DNA from: Caldilineales bacterium
Lineage (GTDB): Bacteria; Chloroflexota; Anaerolineae; JAAEKA01
Assembly (NCBI GenBank): GCA_025055015.1
Contig: JANWYQ010000105.1
Location: 1 to 33,754, forward strand
Reading direction: 5' to 3'
Length of the DNA stretch: 33,754 bases
Of this stretch, positions 14,949-21,806 are shown one piece after another. Position numbers and translations under genes: made by a program. A model generated the notes under the pieces. It searched no databases, was not told the DNA's origin, and worked only from the letters and a program-made list of their open reading frames with translations. Every line of letters starts with the position of its first letter. Positions within the stretch are counted from its first letter, which is position 1.

Positions 14949-15779
14949 CTAGCGGGCAGCGGCGGCCGCAGCCCGCTCCCGGCGGCGGCGGGCCGTCTCC
15001 CGGCGGTCGTCGGAGATGCTGCGGGCCGGGCCCCCGCGCATCACGTTGATGATCTCGGCCATGATGCACACGGCGATCTCGGCCGGCGTGTGCGCGCCGA
15101 TGTCAATGCCGATGGGCGCGTAGACGCGGTCGAACTTCTCCGGCGGGATGCCCATCTCCGCCGACAGCAGGTCGAAGACGGTGCGCACCCGGCGCTGGCT
15201 GCCGATCATGCCGATGTAGGCCACGGGGTGGTCCAGGATCTCCAGCAGGCACTCGATGTCGTGCTGGTGCCCGCGCGTCACCAACACCACGTAGCTGTCC
15301 CGGTCCAAGCGGTTCTCGGCCACCCAGCGGCGCATGGTCTCCCGGAGCGGCGTGGCCAGCACCTCGTCGGCCTGGGGGAACCGCTCCCGGTTGGCGTACT
15401 GCGGCCGGTCGTCCAACACCGTCACCGTGAAGCCGCACAGCTTGCCGATCTGGGCCAGGGGCACGGCGATGTGGCCTGCGCCCACGATGATCAGCTCCGG
15501 CGGCCGCTGCTGCACCTCCACGAAGACCGTCACCGGCCCCTGGGGCGTGGCGTAGCTCAGCCGCTTGTGCGTGCGGCCGCTGAGCACCGCCCGCGCGTCG
15601 GCCAGCACCTGCGCCTCCAGGTCACCCAGGCCCAGCTCGCCCAGAGGCTCCTGGTCTAGCCAGACCAGCGCGTGCCGTCCCACGGCCCTCGGGTCAGGCG
15701 CAGCCGTCACCGTGACCAGCGCCACTGCGCGCTTGGCCTCCACCGATGCAATCAACGCTTCGAGCAATGCGTCTGCCAT
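14949..15779 (-). CDS. XdhC/CoxI family molybdo-enzyme maturation factor, two-domain
   Basis: The 276-residue protein has an N-terminal XdhC/CoxI region (about 1-95, with ALVTVTAAPDPRAVGRHALVW) and a C-terminal XdhC Rossmann region with the dinucleotide motif IVGAGHIA (about residues 97-104), VTRGHQHD and MIGSQRRV. XdhC-type chaperones bind molybdenum cofactor, help its sulfuration and insert it into xanthine dehydrogenase or CO-dehydrogenase-like enzymes. With the one-domain XdhC and the MocA-like gene upstream it forms a maturation module, but no catalytic molybdo-subunit lies in this window. The ATG at 15779 has a CGGAG upstream. The end is an Ala/Arg tail. Confidence 0.9.
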   Translation of the reverse strand: MADALLEALIASVEAKRAVALVTVTAAPDPRAVGRHALVWLDQEPLGELGLGDLEAQVLADARAVLSGRTHKRLSYATPQGPVTVFVEVQQRPPELIIVGAGHIAVPLAQIGKLCGFTVTVLDDRPQYANRERFPQADEVLATPLRETMRRWVAENRLDRDSYVVLVTRGHQHDIECLLEILDHPVAYIGMIGSQRRVRTVFDLLSAEMGIPPEKFDRVYAPIGIDIGAHTPAEIAVCIMAEIINVMRGGPARSISDDRRETARRRRERAAAAAAR

Positions 15780-15818
15780 ACGACTCCGGTGCCTAGCTGC
15801 TTGCCCAGGAGGGCTGGC

Positions 15819-15879
15819 TTGGCCACGAATTACACGAATTTCACGAATTCAGAATGGTGTTCGCGCATCTCGTGGCCAA
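15819..15879. repeat. Inverted repeat enclosing three 9-base direct repeats
   Basis: TTGGCCACGA (15819-15828) and its exact reverse complement (15870-15879) flank three units of CACGAATT plus one variable base (15824-15850). The element fills part of the gap between the two xdhC genes. Confidence 0.75.
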
Positions 15880-15910
15880 AACCTTCGCTCTCTGGAAAAC
15901 TGACGCTGGC

Positions 15911-15954
15911 GTTCACCGATCACCGAGCACCGAGCACCGTGTTCACCGCTCACC
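15911..15954. repeat. Heptamer array, unit GNTCACC/GAGCACC
   Basis: Units GTTCACC, GATCACC, GAGCACC, GAGCACC, then a two-base slip (GT), GTTCACC and GCTCACC. It is the reverse-complement family of the array at 6481-6550 and abuts the stop of the one-domain xdhC. Confidence 0.8.
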
Positions 15955-16281
15955 TCAGTGGAGATCGTCCGGCTGCCATCGCTCCACGAAGACGTGGAAG
16001 ATGCCGCCGCACACGCCCGTGGCCTGCATGGTGGGGTCCTCGGTCAGGTCCACCCGCACGGTGGTGGGCTCGCCGGTCTGGATCACGTCCAGGGCGGCGC
16101 GGATCACGTCCGCCTCGCCGCAGCCGCCGCCCACGGTGCCGTAGTGCCGGCCTAGGGGGTGGATGATCATCTTGGCGCCCACCTCGCGCGGCACGCTGCC
16201 CTTGACGTCGGTGATGGTGGCCACGGCCACCGTCTCGCCGCGGTCCAGGTATTCCTTGAGCTTGTGGTAGAAGGACTCCAT
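15955..16281 (-). CDS. XdhC/CoxI N-terminal-domain protein
   Basis: A 108-residue protein that matches only the XdhC/CoxI domain: VAVATITDVKGSVPREVGAKMI, YGTVGGGCGEADVIRAAL and TGVCGGIFHVFVE, with the Cys-Gly motifs seen in this family. Split XdhC systems with one short and one long protein are known near aldehyde and xanthine dehydrogenases. An AAGGAG directly abuts the ATG at 16293 and is too close for it, so the ATG at 16281 (12 bases away) is preferred. It presumably works with the long XdhC just downstream. Confidence 0.85.
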   Translation of the reverse strand: MESFYHKLKEYLDRGETVAVATITDVKGSVPREVGAKMIIHPLGRHYGTVGGGCGEADVIRAALDVIQTGEPTTVRVDLTEDPTMQATGVCGGIFHVFVERWQPDDLH

Positions 16282-16360
16282 GGCTATAGGCATCTCCTTT
16301 CTACCGATCGGGCGAACCTCGGCCGAGCAAGCCTACCGAGCCCGCCACCCGTTCCGTCGG

Positions 16361-16451
16361 TCCACGCACTCCCTGCTCTGCACTCCAAACTCCACGCTCC
16401 ACGCTCCCTGCTCCACGCTCAAAGCCCTAAACCCCACGCTCCCTGTTCCAC
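16361..16451. repeat. Heptamer array, unit GCTCCAC/GCTCCCT, entering a gene end
   Basis: About twelve phased 7-base units (16368-16451) such as ACTCCAA, ACTCCAC, GCTCCAC, GCTCCCT, GCTCCAC, GCTCAAA, ACCCCAC, GCTCCCT, GTTCCAC, preceded by one offset unit from 16361. The last three or four units lie inside the 3' end of the GNAT gene. Confidence 0.88.
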
Positions 16452-16999
16452 TCGCCGCGCAGGATGCCGTACACCTTCACGTCCTCGTAGCGATCCCACT
16501 TCTTGATGTGCTGGCGCAGGGTGCCCTCGTACTGCATGCCTATCTTCTGCATCACGCGGCCGGAGGCGGGATTGCGGGTGAAATGGAAGGCGTAGATGCG
16601 GTTCAGGCCGAGCTGTTCGAAGCCGTAGCGCACCAAGGCCAGGGCAGCCTCGGTGCAGAAGCCCTGGCCCCAGTACGGCCGGCCGATCCAGTAGCCCATC
16701 TCAGCCCGGTCGTAGCGCCGGTCCAGGTCCAGGCTGATGGCGCCCACCAGCGCACCGTTCTTCGCCCGCATGGTTATCGCCAGGGTGACCGACCCGCCCA
16801 GGTCCGCGTCCCGGCGATAGCGCAGGATCCATTCCTCGGCCGCGCCGTTCGGGTACGGGTGCGGGATGTGCAGGGTCGTGTCGGCGATGGCCCAGTCGCC
16901 GGCCAGCCGCTGCACATCGGCGGCGTCGGCCAGCTGGAAGGGGCGCAGGACCAGGCGACGAGTGGTCAGCGTGGGCAGCGAGAGCGGCGGTTGAGTCAT
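16427..16999 (-). CDS. GNAT acetyltransferase, RimJ/RimL type
   Basis: The 190-residue protein shows the RimJ/RimL GNAT plan: LTTRRLVLRPFQLADAADVQRL, a central IGRPYWGQGFCTEAALALVRYGF with the acetyl-CoA loop, and IYAFHFTRNPASGRVMQKIGMQYEGTLRQH near the end. It transfers acetyl groups to an amine, in this family often a protein N terminus. Its ATG overlaps the mocA-like stop as ATGA, so the pair is translationally coupled. The last residues (EWNRERGV) are encoded by heptamer repeat DNA, so the C terminus may have been changed by repeat growth. Confidence 0.9.
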   Translation of the reverse strand: MTQPPLSLPTLTTRRLVLRPFQLADAADVQRLAGDWAIADTTLHIPHPYPNGAAEEWILRYRRDADLGGSVTLAITMRAKNGALVGAISLDLDRRYDRAEMGYWIGRPYWGQGFCTEAALALVRYGFEQLGLNRIYAFHFTRNPASGRVMQKIGMQYEGTLRQHIKKWDRYEDVKVYGILRGEWNRERGV

Positions 17000-17649
17000 G
17001 GCTGTGGGTTGGGTTCGAGCGAGCTGGCCGGCGCCGCAGCGCGGTAGTCCTCCGGCGTGTCCAGGTCCGCCAGCACGGTCGGGGTGTCCACCACCACGTA
17101 GTGGATCTCGTGGGCGTGGCGCTGTACCACGGCTCGCAGGGAAGCGTCGGCCGGCAGCGCCAGCACCTCAGGCCACAGCCGCGCCGGCAGCAGAATGGGG
17201 TGGCCGCGGCGCATCTGGTAGCTGGGGATCACCAGCGCCCAGCCGCCGCCGGCTTGAAAGGCCTCCACCACCTGCCGCACCGTCTGCACCTGCATCTGCG
17301 GCTGGTCGGCCAAGGCCAACAGCGCGCCACCGCACCCGTCGGGCAAGCTGCGCAGGCCGGCCTGGATGGAGGCCAGCATGTCGGCCTCGGCGTAAGCGGG
17401 GTTGTGGACGCAACGGACACCGAGGTGCGCCACCGCGCCCTCCACCTCTTCCCGCCGATGGCCGGTGACCACGGTGATCTCGTCGGCGGCGAACCCGGCC
17501 TGCAGCAGCGTGGCCACCACTTGCTCGATCACCGTATGGGGACCCCACGGCAGGAGCTGCTTGGGCGTGGCTCCGCCCATGCGGGTGGAGCGGCCGGCTG
17601 CCAGCACGAGGGCATGAACGTGGCCTGAGAGCGATGTCAACGTGGACAT
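16996..17649 (-). CDS. MocA-like molybdenum cofactor nucleotidyltransferase
   Basis: The 217-residue protein has the MobA/MocA nucleotidyltransferase signature LVLAAGRSTRMGGATPKQLL, then a GHRREEVEGAV segment, NPAYAEADMLASIQAGL, LADQPQM and MRRGHPILLP. MocA makes the cytosine dinucleotide form of molybdopterin used by xanthine and CO dehydrogenase-type enzymes, which fits the two xdhC genes in the same operon. The ATG at 17649 is used because the promoter at 17691-17719 predicts a start near 17684. A GTG at 17679 would leave almost no leader. No good ribosome site is visible. Confidence 0.87.
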   Translation of the reverse strand: MSTLTSLSGHVHALVLAAGRSTRMGGATPKQLLPWGPHTVIEQVVATLLQAGFAADEITVVTGHRREEVEGAVAHLGVRCVHNPAYAEADMLASIQAGLRSLPDGCGGALLALADQPQMQVQTVRQVVEAFQAGGGWALVIPSYQMRRGHPILLPARLWPEVLALPADASLRAVVQRHAHEIHYVVVDTPTVLADLDTPEDYRAAAPASSLEPNPQP

Positions 17650-17690
17650 GGCGATAACGGGCCGCGGTCGTCCGCCCACGGCGCGTCGAG

Positions 17691-17719
17691 ATTATAGCAC
17701 GCCCACGGCGGACGGCCAA
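17691..17719 (-). promoter_or_regulatory. Promoter of the mocA-xdhC cluster
   Basis: Minus strand TTGGCC (17719-17714), a 17-base spacer and a perfect TATAAT (17696-17691). It drives mocA and probably the genes down to 13173. Confidence 0.72.
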
Positions 17720-17764
17720 GCGGTTCCGGGCGATGTTCGCTTTAGGGTGCGCACGGATGACCGG

Positions 17765-17830
17765 CTGAAGCCCCCGGCTGAAGCCTCGAGTCCGTGTCTG
17801 AAGCCCCCGGCTGAAGCCTCGAGTCCGTGT
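17765..17830. repeat. Exact 33-base tandem duplication
   Basis: A 33-base unit beginning CTGAAGCCCCCGGCTGAAGC is present twice without a mismatch (17765-17797, 17798-17830). Each unit contains the CGGCTGAAGCC motif, so there is a smaller nested repeat. It lies between the divergent mocA and YdjC promoters. Confidence 0.9.
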
Positions 17831-17900
17831 CAGGAGGAGGGTCGAGGCCTTGGCCGGTGGCTTCGGTGATGGGCGGCGTCGAGGCTTGAGCACGACCGGT

Positions 17901-17929
17901 GTGACAAAGAAGGCCGACAGTGTTACAAT
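17901..17929 (+). promoter_or_regulatory. Promoter of the YdjC/ChbG-like gene
   Basis: GTGACA (17901-17906), a 17-base spacer and TACAAT (17924-17929). The leader to the ATG at 17947 is only about 11 bases. Confidence 0.65.
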
Positions 17930-17946
17930 GGCCATCGGGAGCCGCT

Positions 17947-18756
17947 ATGTCCGCACTGATCATCAACGCCGACGACCTGGGCGCGTCGCCGGCCGTCAAC
18001 CGTGCCATTGCCGACCTGCACGAGGCTGGGTTGGTCACCAGCGCCAGCCTCATCGTCAACCTGCCCCACAGCGCCGAGGCCGCCGAGCTGGCGCACCAAA
18101 TGCCGCGGCTGTCGGTGGGAGTGCACCTGAACCTGACCAAGGGACGTCCCCTGCTGCCGTCGCGACACGTGCCTAGCCTGGTGGACGGCCACGGGCAGTT
18201 CTACACCTCGCCGGAGTTCTACCGTCGCGCCGTGCTCGGCCAGATCAACTGGCATGAGGCGGCAGCCGAGCTGGAGGCGCAGATCGAGTGGGCCCTGAGC
18301 CGCGGGCTGACCGTGGACAACCTGGACACCCACGTCCACTTCCACCTGTTGCCCGCCGGCCGGCGGCTGACGCTGCAGCTCGCCCGACGCTACGGCATCC
18401 CCGCCTGGCGCTCGCCCAACGTCCTCCACACCCTCTTCCCCAGCAGCGCCTGGAACGACCTGCTGGCCCGGCCGCCGGAGCGAGGAGAGCTGGCCAGCCC
18501 CGACTATCTCCTGTCGCTGCACCACTGGGGCGAGCGGCTCCTCACCGACAGCCGCGTGGCTCGGCTGCTGTCGCAGCCCGATGTGGTGGCCGAGCTGGTG
18601 GTGCACCCCGGCTACGCGCCCGACCCCGACCTGCCCCTGCCCGACCAGCTCCCGCCCGACTATCGCCAGGGCGAGGTGAACCTGGTGCGCAGCCCGGACT
18701 TCCGCCGGTGGCTCGACCGGCTCGGCTGCCGGCTGGTCACCTTTGCCGACCTGTAA
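17947..18756 (+). CDS. YdjC/ChbG-family carbohydrate deacetylase
   Basis: The 269-residue protein opens LIINADDLGASPAVNRAI, the metal-binding NADDLG motif of the YdjC/ChbG/HpnK family. GVHLNLTKGRPL and LDTHVHFHLLP supply the other metal-site His residues. The family removes acetyl groups from chito-oligosaccharides and other acylated sugars with a divalent metal. The ATG at 17947 has GGGAG upstream. It is a single-gene unit bounded by its own promoter and a terminator-like hairpin. The substrate is unknown. Confidence 0.88.
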   Translation: MSALIINADDLGASPAVNRAIADLHEAGLVTSASLIVNLPHSAEAAELAHQMPRLSVGVHLNLTKGRPLLPSRHVPSLVDGHGQFYTSPEFYRRAVLGQINWHEAAAELEAQIEWALSRGLTVDNLDTHVHFHLLPAGRRLTLQLARRYGIPAWRSPNVLHTLFPSSAWNDLLARPPERGELASPDYLLSLHHWGERLLTDSRVARLLSQPDVVAELVVHPGYAPDPDLPLPDQLPPDYRQGEVNLVRSPDFRRWLDRLGCRLVTFADL

Positions 18757-18760
18757 GCTT

Positions 18761-18781
18761 GCTAACTTTGGCAAAGTTGGC
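18761..18781 (+). terminator. Hairpin after the YdjC/ChbG-like gene
   Basis: GCTAACTTT (18761-18769) pairs with AAAGTTGGC (18773-18781), nine pairs with one G-T, around GGC. No T tract follows. It overlaps the -35 box of the next promoter. Confidence 0.5.
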
Positions 18782-18805
18782 AACCTGGCCGCTTTCGTGT
18801 ATCAT
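18777..18805 (+). promoter_or_regulatory. Promoter of the tRNA-Sec gene
   Basis: TTGGCA (18777-18782), a 17-base spacer and TATCAT (18800-18805). Predicted start near 18812, about 20 bases before the tRNA. Confidence 0.65.
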
Positions 18806-18832
18806 CGGCGTCGCAACCGTCAGCGCTGACGT

Positions 18833-18928
18833 GGGGGTGGATGCGTCCCGGTGGGCGCCCCGGTCTTCAAAATCGGTGGTGGGTACCGCAGAGGTGGCCA
18901 CGGTGGGTTCGACTCCCATCCACTCCCG
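18833..18928 (+). tRNA. selC: tRNA-Sec (anticodon TCA)
   Basis: A 96-base gene folds as a bacterial selenocysteine tRNA. The acceptor stem has 8 pairs (GGGGGTGG with CCACTCCC). The D stem has 6 pairs (GCGTCC/GGGCGC) with a four-base loop. The anticodon loop is CTTCAAA with TCA at 18867-18869. A long variable arm follows (GTGG...CCAC, inner ACC/GGT), then a 5-pair T stem with TTCGACT loop and discriminator G. The 8+5 acceptor/T architecture and 6-pair D stem are diagnostic. It reads UGA as selenocysteine with SelA, SelB and SelD, none of which lies in this window. CCA is not encoded (ACC follows). Confidence 0.96.
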
Positions 18929-18931
18929 ACC

Positions 18932-18963
18932 GGTTCCGGGAAAGCGGGTGCTTTCCCGGAACC
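18932..18963 (+). terminator. Strong hairpin after tRNA-Sec
   Basis: GGTTCCGGGAAAGC (18932-18945) pairs perfectly with 18950-18963 around GGGT. No T tract follows, so it may stop transcription with help or mark the tRNA 3' processing end. Confidence 0.65.
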
Positions 18964-18982
18964 TCTAGCCTCTCCCTTCGCC

Positions 18983-19414
18983 ATGGACCAGCTCCACGCT
19001 GTTGACCTCCGTTACGAGGAAGAGCCCCCGCGCTTCCTGCGCGCGCAGGCGCTGCCGTACCCTGACCTGCAGCGCGTGTGGACGCGCGTGCAGCTCACCG
19101 AGTTCGTCGGCCACCCCGAGCTGGAGATGGCCATCCTGGGGCCCGACGGCCGCGAGGAGGCCTACATGGTCATGGTGGACGTGCAGCACACCTACATCTC
19201 CCTGACCATGCACCTGAAGCGGTCGCAGCCGGGCCAGCCCTACCGCTTCCTGCTGCGCCTCACCCGTGACAACACTCTGCTGGATCAGCGCGAGGTGCCC
19301 TTCGACCTGGTGTTCGTGGACCGGGACCAGGCCAAGGCCGACGCCGAGCAGATGGTGTGGACCGAGCGGGGCGTGCCCATCACCCCCCTGCTCCCCGACC
19401 CCGACATCCCCTGA
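18983..19414 (+). CDS. Hypothetical protein of 143 residues next to GCS2 ligases
   Basis: I do not recognise a named family. The ATG at 18983 is chosen because the frame upstream runs through the tRNA-Sec gene and hairpin; no good ribosome site is seen. The protein is soluble, rich in beta-type segments (LEMAILGPDGREEAYMVMVD, YRFLLRLTRDNTLLDQREV) and resembles an immunoglobulin-like beta sandwich. It ends 21 bases before the first GCS2-type ligase on the same strand, so it probably belongs to that operon and may be an accessory subunit. This is inferred from position only. Confidence 0.65.
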   Translation: MDQLHAVDLRYEEEPPRFLRAQALPYPDLQRVWTRVQLTEFVGHPELEMAILGPDGREEAYMVMVDVQHTYISLTMHLKRSQPGQPYRFLLRLTRDNTLLDQREVPFDLVFVDRDQAKADAEQMVWTERGVPITPLLPDPDIP

Positions 19415-19435
19415 TCTCCCCCGACGGAGGCGCCC

Positions 19436-20581
19436 ATGCCCCAGCCCCCCAGCCTGCGGATCGGCATCGAGGAAGAGTACCAGATCGTCCACCCGGACAC
19501 CCGCAACCTGCGCTACATCGTGACCCGCTCGGCCAACCAGGAGCGGCCGGTGCTGCGCAGCCGCCAGGGAGACCAGCCGCTGAGCGACGCGCTCACGGCC
19601 AGCATCCAGGCCCTGAGCGCGCCGACCTGCGCCAACGTCACCGAGGCACGCGAACGGCTGCACGCGCAGCGCGTCGCCATCTGCGAGCTGGCCCAGGAGA
19701 TGGGGCTGCTGGTGGCGGCCTCCGGCACCCACCCCTTCGCCTCGTGGAAGCAGCCGGACGTGCCGCTGCCCGGCCGCTACCAGGGGATGGTGGGGGACCT
19801 CCAGGTGATCGCCGAGCGGCTGTTGATCTTCGGCATGCACGTGCACATCGGCGTGGAGGACCGGGATTTTGCGGTGGACTGCATGAACACCGTGCGCTAC
19901 ATGCTGCCGCACATGCTCACCCTCTCCACCAGCTCCCCCTTCTGGATGGGCCGCGACACGGGGCTGATGTCCTACCGCTGCATCCTCCAGGAGAACCTGC
20001 CTCGCAGCGGCATCCCGCACCAGTTCGCGTCCTACGCCGAGCTCCGGCACTACATTGACGTGCTGCTGAAGACGCGCTGCATCCGCAGCGAGGACGAGAT
20101 CTGGTGGGACATCCGACTGCACCCAGTGTACCCGTCGCTGGAGTTTCGCATCTTCGACATGTGCCCGCGGCTGGACGACGCCATCGCCATCGTGGCGGTG
20201 GTGCAGGCCACCGTGGCCTGGCTCTACGACCTGCGACGCCGCAACATCAGCTTCCGCCTCTACCCCCGTAGCCTGATTGACGAGAACAAGTGGCGCGCCG
20301 AGCGCTACGGCCTCAACGGCAAGCTGATTGACTTCGGCAAGGAGCAACAGCTGCCAGCGCGCTCGCTGCTGCGCGAGCTGCTTCGGCTCATCACCCCCTA
20401 CGCCGACGCCCTGGGCACCGTTGGAGAGATCAACCACGCCTACCACATCGTGGAGCACGGCACCAGCGCCGACCGTCAGCGCCAGGTTTTCCGCGAGCAC
20501 GGCGGCACGGCCAACCCCGAGGCCGCGCTCAAGGCCGTGGTCGACTCCGTAGTGGCCGAGACCATGATCTGCCGCCAGTAG
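19436..20581 (+). CDS. GCS2/YbdK-type carboxylate-amine ligase, divergent copy
   Basis: A 381-residue protein of the glutamate-cysteine ligase type 2 (YbdK) family, which joins a carboxylate to an amine with ATP. Matching motifs are [63 protein letters not shown] and [11 protein letters not shown]. Compared with the adjacent paralogue, the segment [14 protein letters not shown] is replaced by [14 protein letters not shown], so two Glu residues usually conserved there are lost. The copy may therefore have changed activity or act as a partner subunit. GGAGG lies 5 bases before the ATG. Confidence 0.87.
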   Translation: MPQPPSLRIGIEEEYQIVHPDTRNLRYIVTRSANQERPVLRSRQGDQPLSDALTASIQALSAPTCANVTEARERLHAQRVAICELAQEMGLLVAASGTHPFASWKQPDVPLPGRYQGMVGDLQVIAERLLIFGMHVHIGVEDRDFAVDCMNTVRYMLPHMLTLSTSSPFWMGRDTGLMSYRCILQENLPRSGIPHQFASYAELRHYIDVLLKTRCIRSEDEIWWDIRLHPVYPSLEFRIFDMCPRLDDAIAIVAVVQATVAWLYDLRRRNISFRLYPRSLIDENKWRAERYGLNGKLIDFGKEQQLPARSLLRELLRLITPYADALGTVGEINHAYHIVEHGTSADRQRQVFREHGGTANPEAALKAVVDSVVAETMICRQ

Positions 20582-20603
20582 CCCCTGCACAGGAGCCTTG
20601 CCC

Positions 20604-21749
20604 ATGAAGCCGCCATCCCTGACCATCGGTGTGGAAGAGGAATACCAGATCATTGACCCGGAGACACGCGAGCTCCGCTCCTACATCACCCAGTTCCTGG
20701 AGTCCAAGGAGGGCGCGGTGGAGGTCAAGAAGGGAGAGCTCAAGGCGGGCGCGCTCAAGCCGGAGCTCCATGCGTCCATGGTGGAGCTGGGCACCCCAGT
20801 CTGCCGCACGGCCGCGGAGCTGAAGGAGGCGCTGATCGCCCAGCGGGCCTACATCCTGGACGTAGCCGCCCAGCGGGGGCTGCAGATCGCGGCCGCCTCT
20901 ACCCATCCCTTCTCCCACTGGCTGGGGCAGGAGATCACCCCCTTTGAGCGCTACCACACGGTGCTCAACGACATGCAGATGCTGGCGCAGCGCATGCTCA
21001 TCTTCGGCATGCACGTGCACATCGGGGTGGAGGACCGCGACTTCGCCATTGACTGCATGAACACCGTGCGCTACATGCTGCCGCACCTGCTCACCCTGAC
21101 CACCAGCTCACCCTTCTGGGCTGGCCGCAACACGGGGTTGAAGTCCTACCGCTCGGTGGTGTTCGAGGACTTCCCCCGCACCGGCCTGCCCGAGAGCTTC
21201 CCCTCCTGGGCTGCGTTCGAGCGCTTCGTGCAGCGGCTGGTGAACACCGGCTGCATTCCCGACGGCTCGAAGATCTGGTGGGACGTGCGGCCCCACTACA
21301 GCTTCCCCACCCTGGAGTTCCGCGTCTCCGATATCTGCACCCGGGTAGACGAGGCGGTGGCGGTAGCCGCGCTGATGCAGGCCATCGTGGCCTGGATGTG
21401 GGACCTGCGCAAGAAGAACATGACCTTCCGCATCTACCGCCGCGACTTCATCGCCGAGAACAAGTGGCGCGCACTGCGCTACGGCCTGGATGGCAAGCTG
21501 ATTGACTTCGGCAAGGAGGAGGAGGTGCCGGCCCGCCAGCTCATCCGCGAGCTGCTGTGGCTGGTGGACGAGCAGATCGAGGAGCTGGGCAGCCGCGAGG
21601 AGATCGAGGTGATCTACCGCATCCTGGAGTACGGCACCAGCGCCGACCGCCAACTTCGGGTGTACCAACAGCACGGCGGCGACGCCAACCGCGAGGCCGC
21701 CCTGCGCGCCGTGGTGGACCACCTGGTGCAAGAGACCAAGATGCTCTGA
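20604..21749 (+). CDS. GCS2/YbdK-type carboxylate-amine ligase
   Basis: A 381-residue paralogue of the preceding gene, 22 bases downstream, with long identical blocks ([43 protein letters not shown]). It keeps the full family motifs [12 protein letters not shown] and [14 protein letters not shown], so it is the likely active enzyme. E. coli YbdK joins glutamate and cysteine weakly; the true substrate of many homologues is unknown. The ATG at 20604 has AGGAG 8 bases upstream and is preferred to the TTG at 20598. The stop TGA lies in the heptamer array that leads into the peptidase gene. Confidence 0.9.
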   Translation: MKPPSLTIGVEEEYQIIDPETRELRSYITQFLESKEGAVEVKKGELKAGALKPELHASMVELGTPVCRTAAELKEALIAQRAYILDVAAQRGLQIAAASTHPFSHWLGQEITPFERYHTVLNDMQMLAQRMLIFGMHVHIGVEDRDFAIDCMNTVRYMLPHLLTLTTSSPFWAGRNTGLKSYRSVVFEDFPRTGLPESFPSWAAFERFVQRLVNTGCIPDGSKIWWDVRPHYSFPTLEFRVSDICTRVDEAVAVAALMQAIVAWMWDLRKKNMTFRIYRRDFIAENKWRALRYGLDGKLIDFGKEEEVPARQLIRELLWLVDEQIEELGSREEIEVIYRILEYGTSADRQLRVYQQHGGDANREAALRAVVDHLVQETKML

Positions 21750-21806
21750 CCTCTGCCCGCTGACCTCTGACCCCCGACTTCTGCCCCCTGCCCTCTAACC
21801 TCTGTG
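21744..21806. repeat. Heptamer array carrying a stop and a start codon
   Basis: Nine exactly phased 7-base units: CTCTGAC, CTCTGCC, CGCTGAC, CTCTGAC, CCCCGAC, TTCTGCC, CCCTGCC, CTCTAAC, CTCTGTG. The first contains the ligase stop TGA (21747-21749). The last ends in the GTG start (21804-21806) of the peptidase gene. The whole intergenic space is repeat. Confidence 0.92.

Noticed and set aside
18965-20653. Long minus-strand frame opposite the hypothetical and first GCS2 ligase
   Set aside because: Both plus-strand genes have ribosome sites or family motifs; the reverse frame has none.
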